DNA of 64,000 nucleotides from Hofstenia miamia (lineage: Eukaryota > Xenacoelomorpha > Acoela). Shown here piece by piece: positions 32,101-43,858 of this stretch (position 1 is the first letter of the stretch; each line of letters begins with the position of its first letter). The notes under the pieces were generated by a model that saw nothing but the letters and a program-made list of their open reading frames with translations, was not told the DNA's origin and did not search any database. Location of the stretch: assembly GCA_004352715.1 (NCBI GenBank), contig SCFE01000100.1:677240-741239 (forward strand), given 5' to 3'. The position numbers and the translations under genes were made by a program.

Positions 32101-35100
32101 CAATTTTTCCTAGTAATTTTGTTTTTTATATTATATATTGCCTATATTTTCTATCTTTGATCGCATTGAAGCTAATATATCTCCTTCTTCTTCTTCTTCT
32201 TCTTCTTCTTCTTTTTCTTCTTCTTCTTCTTCTGTTTGTAAAGAATTTGTAATTTTCATTATGTTGCATACTTTCACAACATTTTCTAACAATTTTCTAC
32301 TTGCAAGTACATTTATAGCATTCTTTAGTGTACAACTGTGATTAAAGTAGGATTTGTAAATACAATTAAAAAATATTGTTATTGTTATAAAGCGATAAAC
32401 TACCTTATATTTTTTTGTAGAAGGACTACATAACAAGCTATGTATTTCAATACACATTAGAATATGCCTCAATTCTTGCCCACTAAAGCAGGTTTTTAAA
32501 GACGATGCACGTCAATTTCTTGAATTTGATGCAAATTAATCAGAAGCATCTTCTAACTATGTTCTTTTTTGCGTCGTTGCTGTAATGTGGAGTCTATTTT
32601 ATTGATACGAAATCAAATATGAATCCAAAAATGGTGGTATCCAGAGGGCATAAAATTTGTGTGGGAAAGCATCTTAACATTTTATTATTATTTGAAGTGT
32701 TTACTTTTTTCAAAAATTTGACAGTTTTTTGGGGCACCCTCCCAATTTTCGTGCCAATTTAATCACGACAAAATCCCTTTGTCAGAAAGTTTAACTTTTA
32801 CAAATGTTCAGGGAATGACATATTTTTTCAAGAGAGTATATATATTTCTCATTGTGTTGCAACTTTCACTAGGCTAGCATTCTGTGTTAAAAGAGGTTTT
32901 GAACTATTCTGTAACAAAATATTGTTACCACTTTAAGGGCTGTCTTAACTACACGATTAGTCAGCACGATTAAATCGGGCCGATTAAACCGTGTATTTAG
33001 ACCGGAGAAAGTTTGCAATCCACAAATTCCCGACAAAGTCGGGCCGATTAAATTATGTAGTTGCAGGCAGGCCTTTAGTAACTTTATTAGTCTTCTAATT
33101 TGCTGAGAATTTATTATGCTAAATTTACTTCAACAGTTCAACCTCATTGTTTCTTTGGGAGAGTCGTTCTTATGTTTTTCACTGCTTTGCGGCATTTTCT
33201 CTGGTTGTTCTTGAAAGAAGACGACTANNNNNNNNNNNNNNNNNNNNNGACAAAGTCGGGCCGATTAAATTATGTAGTTGCAGGCAGGCCTTTAGTAACT
33301 TTATTAGTCTTCTAATTTGCTGAGAATTTATTATGCTAAATTTACTTCAACAGTTCAACCTCATTGTTTCTTTGGGAGAGTCGTTCTTATGTTTTTCACT
33401 GCTTTGCGGCATTTTCTCTGGTTGTTCTTGAAAGAAGACGACTATGTCACGCATGCCAATCATTTGCCGACTTCACTCAAGGCCTGACGTTCTTGAACAA
33501 ATTCAAAATAATTTTTCAAAGTAAAAATGCAAAAAACATTGGGTATAAGAACCTAAAATCTTTTAAGAATCTTAAAAGCATCCCACATAAGCTGAAAATT
33601 GAGCCCTTGTTTCTCACGATAGTGGTAACTGCAAAATATTTTTATAAGGGTGTTGTTTTAGAAGATTCAATTAGTGTAAGCAAGCAGGTAAAAACTATGG
33701 TCACTCCAAAATGTCAAACTGTCTGTGCTGCAACCTAAATAAAAGTTTTAAGATCTGATCCAAAACCAACCTGTCCCAACTATTCAAATATAATTCTCAA
33801 GTGATTTCCTTTGATGTTATGACACATCTTAGTCCAAACAATAACATCATATTATTGATTTAGTTAACCCCAACCCCAATCTTTCTTAAAAATAACACCA
33901 CACTAAACCGCCTGCTATCAAAATATGAGGCAAACCCAATTCACTCCTTTCCTTCATAGATTATAGACTGCGCCCCCTCACATCTGTCTATTAAGTCGCT
34001 CTAAGCACGTAAAAATCTTTAAAAGAGCATACAGGTAGTCATAATTTTTTAGGAAAAAAATTGTGTTTCATTGCTAATTTACCTTACAATTACTTTTATA
34101 TTCTTTGCTTTTCCTTTTAAGGCTGCCTTACAGATAAAAGGGATTCGAGGAATTCCTTCGTCTGCCTCGCAACCATACAGAATAGCAAACTCCACCAATT
34201 TACTCAATTCACACATTCAAATGAGCGTCTACTTGTTAAAGATTTCTAAAAGACTTAGGATGCAATTTCACATTAAATAATTTTATTGCAGTATTTCTGG
34301 GAATATATTGCAGATTCAGGAATGCTTTTAATACCATGCTCACAAATTTTTAAATAAATATCTAAAATACCTTCATTTAGAGGTAAATTTATTATGTTAT
34401 GCACTTAATGTGAAACTGAGAATATAAGAAAAGTTAGAAGGTAGACACAAGAGGCGAGGCGGATAGCTATGGTTTGAACATTTGTATTCTGAAATACTGA
34501 CACTAAGAGTAGGAATCCGCTGCTTAGTCTCAGTTGTATCTCGTAAAAAACTCAATACTTACAATATATTTTTAGAAACATAGGAAACTCAAATTATGGA
34601 TTAATTTTTTTTCCAAAATTTAAATTTTTTAAGTCTCACAATTATGACTACCAATAATTCTGGAATTGTAGTTTGCTTTTAAAAAGTAAATTCCTTATAA
34701 ATGCTAACACAAACCACAATCAACATATTTTTACGGCTACTAATGGAAAGTATAAATGAGAAATTCCTTAAAAAGAAATTTTATTAAAATCAGCACAAAA
34801 TCAATACGTTTTAGAAAAAAAATTGATTAAAAAATCGTTAAATTAAATAAAACTTTTATGAATAATGAAGTTTACATTTGTTTGTTTTTGCATGCTTTTT
34901 GTTAGCCTCTGCCGAGGAAATAAAACTCTCTCTCAAATTTGGCTGTTTTCGTGAAAAATTTAAAAATTATTTGTCAAAGGTATTCATTAAATTCCACAAA
35001 CTAATTTTTTTAAAGTAATCTTGACACTAGAATCATGAAAATTAAACCGCGGATGCCGTCAATTTGAAGGCATTGCTTACTACTAAGTATTGTGGTTATT

Positions 35101-37716
35101 ATTACGTTCATTTTAATTGCCGCTATTTATTTGTCTAATTCCCAACTAAATATTTGAATCATAGATTCAAAAGATTGCTTTATCCATCTCGAAATTGTTA
35201 CGTAAGAAACTTCGTATCCAATACATTTTTGCATGTCACTTTCAATATTTAGTTTTCCTGCAAATTTAGTACTTGAAAATTGTCTTTTTTTATTCGAGTC
35301 CATAAGAAATTTTGAATCAAGTTTTTTGAACAATTCTCTATAAATTTTTCGTATGGCATATAATATGTTTTGTGTAAATGTGTGTGAAAACTTGTACAAA
35401 CTGCAAAACTTTTCATTCAAATTTCATTGTTTGCTAGACTTTTCATAAATATAATACTAACAGGATTTATTGCAATAAGTTCGGAAAGATTGGCAAGTCG
35501 AATACTAACTGTCAGATAAAATAAATTCAAGTGAAATTTGAATTTACAATGAAAAAATTACTCATTGTGAAAAAATCAATAGTTTATCCTAAAGAATCAC
35601 AAAATTATTGTTATGAATTGTCTTAAAAAAAGTTTGATTATTTTTGTAATGCTTGAGATGTCTAATCAAAAAATTTCATGTTAGCAGTTTAAGTTAGACT
35701 GCTCTAACAACAAAAAGTCGGTATGGACAAACTTGAAATACCGGATAGTGAATAAGTTTGTTGAGTGGATAAATTTCACAAAAACTGAAATCAATAAACT
35801 TTATAAAAAGCATTTATTAATTTTGCAAGTCGTCAAATTACGGCTTCCGCGGTTCCAGTGTTAAAGTATATATTTATATATTTATTCACTTGCATAACGT
35901 TGACGAGTATATTCGACTGTTATGATTCATGTTCAATTGTAAGGGTATTTATATGATTTTATATTTAGTTCATTGTGAAGCATACCATTTTAAATGCACT
36001 AGAAGCAACACTTGCATAAAGTCCCATAATATTTGTGATGGTGTACCACATTGTGCTTTTGGCGAAGACGAAACCCTTGAAGCTTGTGGATCATGCAGTG
36101 GATTTTTGTGTCACTTAAACCAACTTTGCATTCCAATGGAGAAAGTCTGCAACAATAAAATTGACTGTAGTCTTACACCTGGGAATTGGGACAACTCAGA
36201 TGAGGCCACCTGCAAATGCTCGGAATTCACGTGTGAAAAAACCGGTATTTGTTATAGCATTGGTGAGCTTTGCAATGGAGAAGATGACTGTAGTTCAGTA
36301 GAGTTCGACTATAGTGATGAGACATATTGTACAGAACCTGATCTGCATCCGAAATATTGTAGAAAGTTTCGGTACAATAACAGTCAAATTCAATACATTC
36401 TCAACAATATTTACACTGGCTTATACAGAATCAAAGGCAAAATATTCGACATTGAACATGAATATTTTGAGGTTGAAGTATTTGGTTTATCAAAATCAAT
36501 TCCTGAAGAATTGAAGGCATTCATTTTAGAATTCCGAGATCATAGTCTTTGTGAAAATCCCAATTGGGAAGAGCTCTATAGTCGGGATGAGCATACATTT
36601 CTTCATTTGAGCAAGTTCAACACATTAGCTGTCAAGTATACAATATTAATAGTAAATTTAATTGGAACTCTATTCGGAGCAATTGCCAACATTGTTATCA
36701 TTATATATGCTTTTTCAGAGTACAGACAAAAAAATTACAGCTACATGATCATCGCGAATCTCGCTTTGTCAGACTTCTGCATCTGTATCTTCAGAATGAA
36801 TTTTAGAATTATTGAATCTTTCTGGGGAAAATGGATTTTTGGTAAAGAGCAATTTTCAACATTCTATGAGCTGACACCAGACTTTATTTACATTTGTTAT
36901 TACGTTACAACATTTCGAACTATGAATTTATGCACATCCCAATGGAATTTAGTAGCTCTTGCTGTAGAACGTTGGGTAATGATAAAATATCCAGTTGAAG
37001 CAAAAGATATTCTTTCATTAAGGAATAGAATAATTGCTATTACTTCACTCAACTTTATGTCAATTTGCCTTTCAATCTGGATGGCCTTTCAAACAACTTG
37101 GGAATTTGTGTCCACAACCTATCCCTATGCAGTTCATGACTTTAATCTTCACTGTTATTATGGGTTCTTAAGGGCTTATTCTATGGATCCCTTTTCTATT
37201 GAAGCATCTTGGTTCCAAAGCATTACATTTAATAGTGGATATAATCTGATAAATAAAGTCTTGGAGATTTTGATATTTATCATAATTCCCATCTCCATCC
37301 AAGCAATTATCTATCTTTTGGTGATTAACTCAAGTGTCAATAATAAAAACAAGACACAGCTGATGAAGGCTTGCATTCGGTTCTCGCTTGTGTGTTTGAT
37401 GAGCAACATATTGTATTTAATTTTTAGCCTCCCTCTCATATATCATAAAGTGAGATTAATTCAGGAGTACTGGATACGAGCTCCATATACATCTTCTGAA
37501 ACCAATCATGAAATAATTCCATGGAGTACAAATGATGAAAAGTATAGCACCCATGGTGTACAGTCGTTGTCTCAATTTGATAAATATATATTTCGAACGT
37601 CAGAAGATTTTTTTACATTTATGAGTGCTTTGAATCCTTGGATATATATACTGCTATCTGGAACAATTCGTTCAAGCGTTATAAATTATCTTAAAAGTAT
37701 TATTTGCAACAAGTAG
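28040..37716 (+). CDS. Receptor 2: LDLa-rich seven-transmembrane receptor, three-exon gene
   Basis: My model joins 28040-29164, 30847-30910 and 35969-37716, with phases 0 and 1, giving 978 residues without a stop. Residues 1-13 form a signal peptide (MLIALLLPLLSLS). Twelve LDLa-type modules fill about 18-530. A linker with one cysteine (HSLCENPNWEELY) follows, and then seven helices from about 620 to 965. The conserved aspartate of helix 2 is present (NLALSDF), helix 3 ends VERWVMIKYP in place of DRY, and helix 7 has NPWIY, a proper NPxxY. There are no leucine-rich repeats. It shares layout and linker with receptor 1, so the two are paralogues, arranged head to head. The alternative is two genes: a secreted LDLa protein ending after exon 2, and a shorter receptor starting at ATG 35929. 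I prefer one gene because the frame at 35969 follows a good acceptor and the weak leader at 35929 would be intron. Confidence 0.7.
29165..30846 (+). other. Receptor 2 intron 1
   Basis: AT-rich, with a (TA)n tract at 30443-30465. No coding recognised. Confidence 0.6.
30847..30910 (+). CDS. Receptor 2 exon 2: second half of LDLa module 9
   Basis: A 64-base exon after a TTTTAG acceptor reads SLVCNSVADCYYEDDEENC, which completes the six-cysteine module begun by CKGDIICIDQ in exon 1. The phase fits exactly. The donor is AAT followed by GTAGGT, leaving one base. Confidence 0.85.
32181..32232. repeat. (TTC)n microsatellite
   Basis: Trinucleotide repeat in receptor 2 intron 2. Glutamate-rich and serine-rich frames here are artefacts of it. 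Confidence 0.9.
32933..33079. mobile_element. Small MITE (candidate)
   Basis: Imperfect inverted ends: TAAGGGCTGTCTTAACTACA on the left and, on the other strand, TAAAGGCCTGCCTGCAACTA on the right. Internal copies of CGGGCCGATTAAA are present. It resembles non-autonomous DNA elements; the superfamily is not certain. Confidence 0.4.
33034..33444 (+). repeat. 195-base segment repeated on both sides of a 21-N gap
   Basis: 33034-33227 and 33249-33444 appear identical by eye from GACAAAGTCGGGCC to GAAGACGACTA, with only N between them (33228-33248). This is most likely an unmerged contig overlap. Confidence 0.85.
35969..37716 (+). CDS. Receptor 2 exon 3: LDLa modules 10-12, linker and all seven helices
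   Basis: Modules 10-12 end with EDETLEAC, NWDNSDEATC and EFDYSDETYC. The linker leads to helix 1 (YTILIVNLIGTLFGAIANIV). All seven helices lie in this exon, whereas receptor 1 splits off helix 7. The stop follows a short basic tail (SVINYLKSIICNK). Confidence 0.92.
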
Positions 37717-38604
37717 ATTTATGTATATAAGAGGTCCATAACTTATACGTATTACATATGCTAATTTGATGTGCACGGTTATGGTGAAATACTTCCCATT
37801 CCATGAAGTTTAATTCATATATATATATAAACTTCAAATGGATTTTTATATTTTAGCTGATTATATTGTTTGGAGAATTTGTCATCAATGTCTTTCAATT
37901 ATTAAAATGATAACTTGAATTTCATTTTCTTTTGTAAAATTTTAATATTCAGTATTGACAGACTTTAATTTTTATATTGTTACTTTTCGTCTCAATTCAC
38001 AACAACTTTGGTGTAATATGAAAGAAAATCAGATTTAAGGCCTTAACTTATAATAGATTAATACATTTGATTTAACGTGTCTTACAACTGACTACAATGA
38101 TCAGGCCTACCATTTTGCTAGGTAACAAAAATCTGGTGTTCACAATATAATTGGGTTTATAAGAACTTGAATTTTTCCAGCACAATAATGAAGTTAATAA
38201 AACATAAATGTCTTTTAAAAGTACAAGTACAGTGCTTTTTAAGTAGTACTTATGTGTCATTATTTAGTTATTTTGTACGTATTTTATAGCTAAAGCTTTA
38301 AATAAGACAGTATTTTGCTCCTTTTCTTAAACTAGGCTCACCCTTGGACTGCATTTCATTAAATTATTAAGGAAATATATTGGATTTTTCCACGGGAGAT
38401 AGGAAAAGGGGTTCTTTCAGTGACCAATGCAATCTTAATGTTCATCCAAGTCGTAGACACTAGGTCCGAGGTTTATAAGGTGCAGTGAAAGCAATTCATT
38501 CCATGAAATTTGGTAGTGCGTTAGTCAAATATGCCTTCGTGCTTTTGCAAAGGAAGGGATTTCGAAAGTTTTTTAGTGTAAATGGAGACATAAACGCTGG
38601 TAAT
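37717..38604. other. Downstream of receptor 2, no gene seen
   Basis: AT-rich 3' flank. No coding recognised. Confidence 0.4.
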
Positions 38605-38605
38605 A

Positions 38606-39464
38606 CTAGGTCGAGCAAAAAGTTCGCGGGCACTTCAAAATTAATAGCGTTTTAAAGCTCTCAACAAAGACATTAAGCCATATTCGTAAATGAACTTGGT
38701 TATCGCAAAGTTAAATTTTGAATAATACGGATCATAAAGTTTTGAGTGCGTGTTCTGCTTAGGCATTATTGGAAAAAAGGTCTCTCTTCAAGAGCTGTAC
38801 CAAATAAAATGTGTACGATTGAAGGCGATGGAGCGATCGGAAAATAGGTCACGGCAAAAGGGTTTAAACGCATCGAGGATGGTAACTTAAACTTTGACGA
38901 CGTTCCACGTAGCGACGGCCACTCGTTTTGGGTGAAAGAGAAATGAACGTCGTATTGGAAGCGATATAGAAGACCAACTAGGTGTCGGGAAACGAACTGT
39001 TCTGAACCATTTGCACAAATATCTGGTTTTGTGCATAAGAAGCCACAACAACGACCTCACGCTCTCACAGAGGAACAAGCTGCAAGGCGTTTCGAGATCT
39101 GCGTCATTTGCTTGAAAATCCATTCGAAAACGAGTACTGGAAGTGCATCGTAACAAGCGAAGAAAAGTGGGTATTTATTGTCAATCGTGATCGTTCCGAA
39201 GTGCTGGGTTCATGAAGAAGTAAGCCCAACATCTGTGCCATTTTTCGATCGAAATCAGATACAACCGCTTACAGAACGTTGGCACAGGGTCATCGATAAC
39301 GAGGGATTATATTTTGAAGAGTAATTAACTTTGTTTGTCAGGCGTGTCTTGAGTTTGTCTGTAAATATTTTTCTGTTTAAAAAAAAAATCTTGTGCTGTA
39401 TAAATTAAATATTATCTACTTTCTACTAAATACGAAGTCCCAACGAACTTTTTACTCAACCTAG
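38606..39464 (+). mobile_element. Mariner deletion derivative (859 bases)
   Basis: The ends are CTAGGTCGAGCAAAAAGTTC and, on the other strand, CTAGGTTGAGTAAAAAGTTC, each next to TA. Inside are scraps of mariner transposase in shifting frames: FKRIEDGNLNFDDVPRS, HALTEEQAARRFEIC and a last segment TERWHRVIDNEGLYFEE with its stop. The central catalytic part after the first aspartate region is missing. It is non-autonomous and decayed. Confidence 0.8.
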
Positions 39465-39824
39465 TATATAGAATAATCATAATATCAATCTTAGATCATG
39501 ATTTTATATTTGACGAAGATTAACCTGATGCGAATGAGCAAAAATTATGACATTGCATTACTCTTCAACTAGTTTTTAGTGTCATTCGACAGCAACACCA
39601 ATGAATTAAACTCAAATATCAGGTCATCACAAAATATTGAGCAGATGCAACAAACAGTTTTGAGAAATTCTCTTTCACTCAAAACAAAGTTATTGTGTCA
39701 TCAAACATAAGGGGTTGGGTTACAACCTAGAAGACACCATTATTTCATATTTACTGTATTATATTAATAAAATTCGAATGCTAAATAAATTAGAGCTCGT
39801 GCAACTTTTGTGAATGAGCACAGC

Positions 39825-40040
39825 CAGTGGCGTACGCAGAGGGGGAAATGGTGGAATGTCCCCCGGTCAGGTTTCCAAATTTGATTTTGACTGGATAAAT
39901 CAAAAAGTTTTTCGTAAAAAATTGTAAAATTTAAAATCTAGGATCGTGAAATGCATTTTTTAGGGTCTATTTTCTCAATATTTTCAAAAAATGTTGATGA
40001 CGATGATATCCCCCGTCAGAAAATCCTGCGTATGCCCCTG
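39825..40040. mobile_element. hAT-type MITE with perfect 8-base target duplication
   Basis: A 216-base element with ends CAGTGGCGTACGCAGAGGGG and, on the other strand, CAGGGGCATACGCAGGATTT. It is flanked on both sides by AGCACAGC (39817-39824 and 40041-40048). Ends starting CAG and an 8-base duplication are typical of hAT elements. No coding. Confidence 0.88.
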
Positions 40041-40048
40041 AGCACAGC

Positions 40049-42150
40049 CTTCTAGAATATAAGGCCATGTACTAATTGATCAATTTTTAAGAGTAAGAGA
40101 AGTAAGTCAGTGGCTTAACCTGAATTCGGGCATTAACATTGTATTTGCATCACTCTGAACGTATTAGTTTAATGAAAAAATTCGCCTTCTTTTGCAGTTT
40201 TCTAATTTTTATTATAGAAAGCCGTAGTAGGTATAAAAAGAAAACTGGTACAATTTATAAGTAAACTAGTATTAAAATATAACAAGAATTTATAAATTCT
40301 CCTTTGAATAAAATGTAAGCAGATGAAAAACATTAACACAAAACATCAATTGAATGAAGCTTAAGAACAGTTGTATTATGATTTGGTTTCACCAAGATAC
40401 TGGAGTATTTTTAAATTTAGCTCATATCAAAATTTAATGACCTAGTGAATGAAATTTCTATTCAATTCTATGGACAATAGAACTAAAAGTGTAATTGATA
40501 CAAATTGCTCTTTTGTCTAACAATTATACTTAGTATAAGTGTTCCAATATCAGTATTTCTGAAAACAATGACCAATTTTAGACAAGTGCCACAGATCATG
40601 ACAAAAATAAATTTTGTACTCTCCTACCATATTAATCTCAAAGCACATCTATTATTTTAGAATTACCAGCATCTGTAAACCACTGTTGTAAATAATTTGT
40701 ATACATTGGTATCTTGATCTAAGAATATTTAATAACTAATAACAAAAGTATCCCTCCCCTCTGCTAGGACTCCAATGACCCTGAAAATTATCAAAATTGC
40801 AATAAATATTGGCATTTTTTTTAAAATGATGATTGAGTTTTTTAAAAAATGAAATTGGATGATCTAACGCTTCATTCTGCTTTACCCGAAGTTTTGTTCT
40901 TGTTGGGAGTTTCTTCAAATATGAGCTGTAAAAATGAGAAAATGTATAATAGTCAACAGCCATTTCGCATTCTTTGCATTTAAGCATATTTTCTTTCTTG
41001 TCTTAATAACATGTTGACGGCAGATAGATGACATGTTCAATATGCTGATTACATGTTCTTAGAATGTTTGAATTGTAAAATACAACTGAATTCAGAAAAA
41101 ATCGAGGCAATCTACCTTTTCGAAATGGGTCTGGTCATCGCTACAGCTTAGTTTGCAACTTTGTATTAGCTTGGAAGAAATCAGCTGTAGCAGTGTGCTA
41201 TATGACAGCGTTTTATCAGCCTGATTGCAAAAAGATATCTTACAATTTTTAGTAAATTTATTGTAGCCGTATATACATTAACATAGGAAATTTAAATATT
41301 ATTGTTCACCAGATGCGTAATGCGACAAAATCGAAAGATAAATATAACGGTCTCTTCCACATTACTTTGAAATAGATTTGCTGGCTTTGATTTGATCTTA
41401 ACTTCATGCATATAGTAATGAAGGTATCTGTAGCTGTTTAATTGATAACTATTCATTAAAAATGCACCCTTGGAAAATTAGTAAATCTCTTATTGTCATT
41501 GAAGTGAAGTTGGCAATATATAAATTTGTATTAAATATCAAATATAAGCATTTTCACCAAGAATGCGACCATTATAATTTTTTGGAATACTCTATGAAAC
41601 TAAATAGTACTTCGTTTACTTTTAGGTGCCCATTTCTATCAGTAAGAATTCTGAAATGTTATTTTTAATTAAACAAAGTCTATTACATTGCGTGTCAAAT
41701 ATTTGTATTGTTTTTTATTACATACTTGTACATACAATTGGAAAAACGATAATCGGCGATAATATCGATAAGGTTATCTATGGGAACTTTTAAGAATATC
41801 AATTCCTGGTGACATAGTAAAAAAACTATTGAAAATACACTAAGCTGCATTTTTGTACATTAAATATTGTTGAACGTTTATAGAGTAGTGTGAAATATTG
41901 ATATTCACGAAATATTGCAAAATCTTCGTCTGTTAACATATAAAATTCAGATGTTTTTTTTGTAACAAACATTTTTGTGGCATAAAACCTCAACAGTAAT
42001 GTTGAACGTTGTTTTTAACAGGGATTTAGTATAATTGATATATCTATTGAGATATATTAAGTGATCTTATAATCTACTTCAACACAGACGATTATGTCGT
42101 TATCGATTACCTAGTTGCATTCACACACCTTCTTTTTAAAAGTTTGTGAC
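40049..42150. other. No gene seen
   Basis: AT-rich. The open frames at 40736-40987 and 41462-41668 show no recognised domain. Confidence 0.4.
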
Positions 42151-42153
42151 TGT

Positions 42154-42337
42154 TTGGGGCGAAATTTCACCCCAAGCAAAGTTTACTTAAATATTTCTTG
42201 CAAAATATTGAAGTAACACAAATGAAATTCTATGACTTTTCACTGAACAAAAAGACCTTTCAAATGGAAAATTTGCATAGAGTATACTCTTGCGAAAATG
42301 TATACTTGTAAGTGTTTGGGGTGCACTTGCATCCCAA
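42154..42337. repeat. Two 22-base palindromes
   Basis: 42154-42175 (TTGGGGCGAAATTTC, then ACCCCAA) and 42316-42337 (TTGGGGTGCACTTGC, then ATCCCAA) are self-complementary except for one or two positions. They begin and end alike. They look like a repeated binding site or hairpin, or pieces of a repeat family. Confidence 0.55.
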
Positions 42338-42467
42338 CATCTATGTGCTTGTTTACAAAAATTACTAACGAAATTATTAAAATACATATATAGGAATGTA
42401 CTTATATATGGTATATACATTATATATACAAATAAATAAACAATTATATATATATATATATATATAT

Positions 42468-43467
42468 NNNNNNNNNNNNNNNNNNNNNNNNNNNNNNNNN
42501 NNNNNNNNNNNNNNNNNNNNNNNNNNNNNNNNNNNNNNNNNNNNNNNNNNNNNNNNNNNNNNNNNNNNNNNNNNNNNNNNNNNNNNNNNNNNNNNNNNNN
42601 NNNNNNNNNNNNNNNNNNNNNNNNNNNNNNNNNNNNNNNNNNNNNNNNNNNNNNNNNNNNNNNNNNNNNNNNNNNNNNNNNNNNNNNNNNNNNNNNNNNN
42701 NNNNNNNNNNNNNNNNNNNNNNNNNNNNNNNNNNNNNNNNNNNNNNNNNNNNNNNNNNNNNNNNNNNNNNNNNNNNNNNNNNNNNNNNNNNNNNNNNNNN
42801 NNNNNNNNNNNNNNNNNNNNNNNNNNNNNNNNNNNNNNNNNNNNNNNNNNNNNNNNNNNNNNNNNNNNNNNNNNNNNNNNNNNNNNNNNNNNNNNNNNNN
42901 NNNNNNNNNNNNNNNNNNNNNNNNNNNNNNNNNNNNNNNNNNNNNNNNNNNNNNNNNNNNNNNNNNNNNNNNNNNNNNNNNNNNNNNNNNNNNNNNNNNN
43001 NNNNNNNNNNNNNNNNNNNNNNNNNNNNNNNNNNNNNNNNNNNNNNNNNNNNNNNNNNNNNNNNNNNNNNNNNNNNNNNNNNNNNNNNNNNNNNNNNNNN
43101 NNNNNNNNNNNNNNNNNNNNNNNNNNNNNNNNNNNNNNNNNNNNNNNNNNNNNNNNNNNNNNNNNNNNNNNNNNNNNNNNNNNNNNNNNNNNNNNNNNNN
43201 NNNNNNNNNNNNNNNNNNNNNNNNNNNNNNNNNNNNNNNNNNNNNNNNNNNNNNNNNNNNNNNNNNNNNNNNNNNNNNNNNNNNNNNNNNNNNNNNNNNN
43301 NNNNNNNNNNNNNNNNNNNNNNNNNNNNNNNNNNNNNNNNNNNNNNNNNNNNNNNNNNNNNNNNNNNNNNNNNNNNNNNNNNNNNNNNNNNNNNNNNNNN
43401 NNNNNNNNNNNNNNNNNNNNNNNNNNNNNNNNNNNNNNNNNNNNNNNNNNNNNNNNNNNNNNNNNNN
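42468..43467. other. Assembly gap (1000 N)
   Basis: Exactly 1000 unknown bases preceded by (TA)n. It lies just downstream of the synaptotagmin exon and may hide its next exon. Confidence 0.95.
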
Positions 43468-43724
43468 ACTGTGGGTTCCCTAAAACTAAATTTTGAATAA
43501 CTCCAAATTTAAATTCTGCATCTGTAGATATCATCGTGGGGAAATTTCCAAGAATACATAATATACAAATTTTAAACACGCACACCTATGCTCAAATACA
43601 AAGCTAAAATGACATAAAAGCACATTCATTTCCAAATTTTTAAAATGCGAAGCTTAAATCTTGAAAAAATTATAGCAATTAATGAAACATTGAAAAAATG
43701 AATGCTAAGAAAATCATCATATAC

Positions 43725-43858
43725 CTGAATTTGTTCAAACGGGATTTCGAATACAAATGACTCGTTATAATAAGGATTAAGTGTTCGCTTTTTGATGGTT
43801 GTTTTCTTCTTTTTAATCCGTTTGCCATTCTGCATTAAGACGATCTTTGCGTAAGGAT
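43725..43858 (-). CDS. Synaptotagmin-1/2-type C2B domain exon
   Basis: The 134-base exon encodes [20 protein letters not shown] and then [20 protein letters not shown], ending FEQIQ. This is the core of the second C2 domain of a synaptic vesicle calcium sensor. It has the DPYxK aspartate of the calcium loop, the polybasic KKKK strand that binds PIP2 and AP-2, and the LNPYYNESF motif. The acceptor is TTTTAG and the donor CAG followed by GTATAT. Two bases of the first aspartate codon are in the exon and the end is in phase 0. It is closest to synaptotagmin 1/2 and unlike synaptotagmin 7 or rabphilin. Other exons were not found; the gene reads leftward toward the gap. Confidence 0.9.

Larger units (their letters stand above)
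30911..35968 (+). other. Receptor 2 intron 2 (about 5 kb)
   Basis: Contains a (TTC)n tract, a small MITE-like sequence and a duplicated segment around an N gap. An open frame at 35127-35420 on the minus strand has the stretch YVTISRWIKQSF but no recognised domain. No exon was identified. Confidence 0.5.

Noticed and set aside
32131-32472. Glu-rich and Ser-rich frames
   Set aside because: They are the two strands of a (TTC)n repeat.
35127-35420. 97-residue minus-strand frame inside receptor 2 intron 2
   Set aside because: No recognised domain and no splice or start support. YVTISRWIKQSF alone is not enough to call a recombinase or transposase.
35929-35968. ATG and leader as an independent start for a shorter receptor
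   Set aside because: The leader is a poor signal peptide and sits right before a good splice acceptor. It is kept only as an alternative to the three-exon model.
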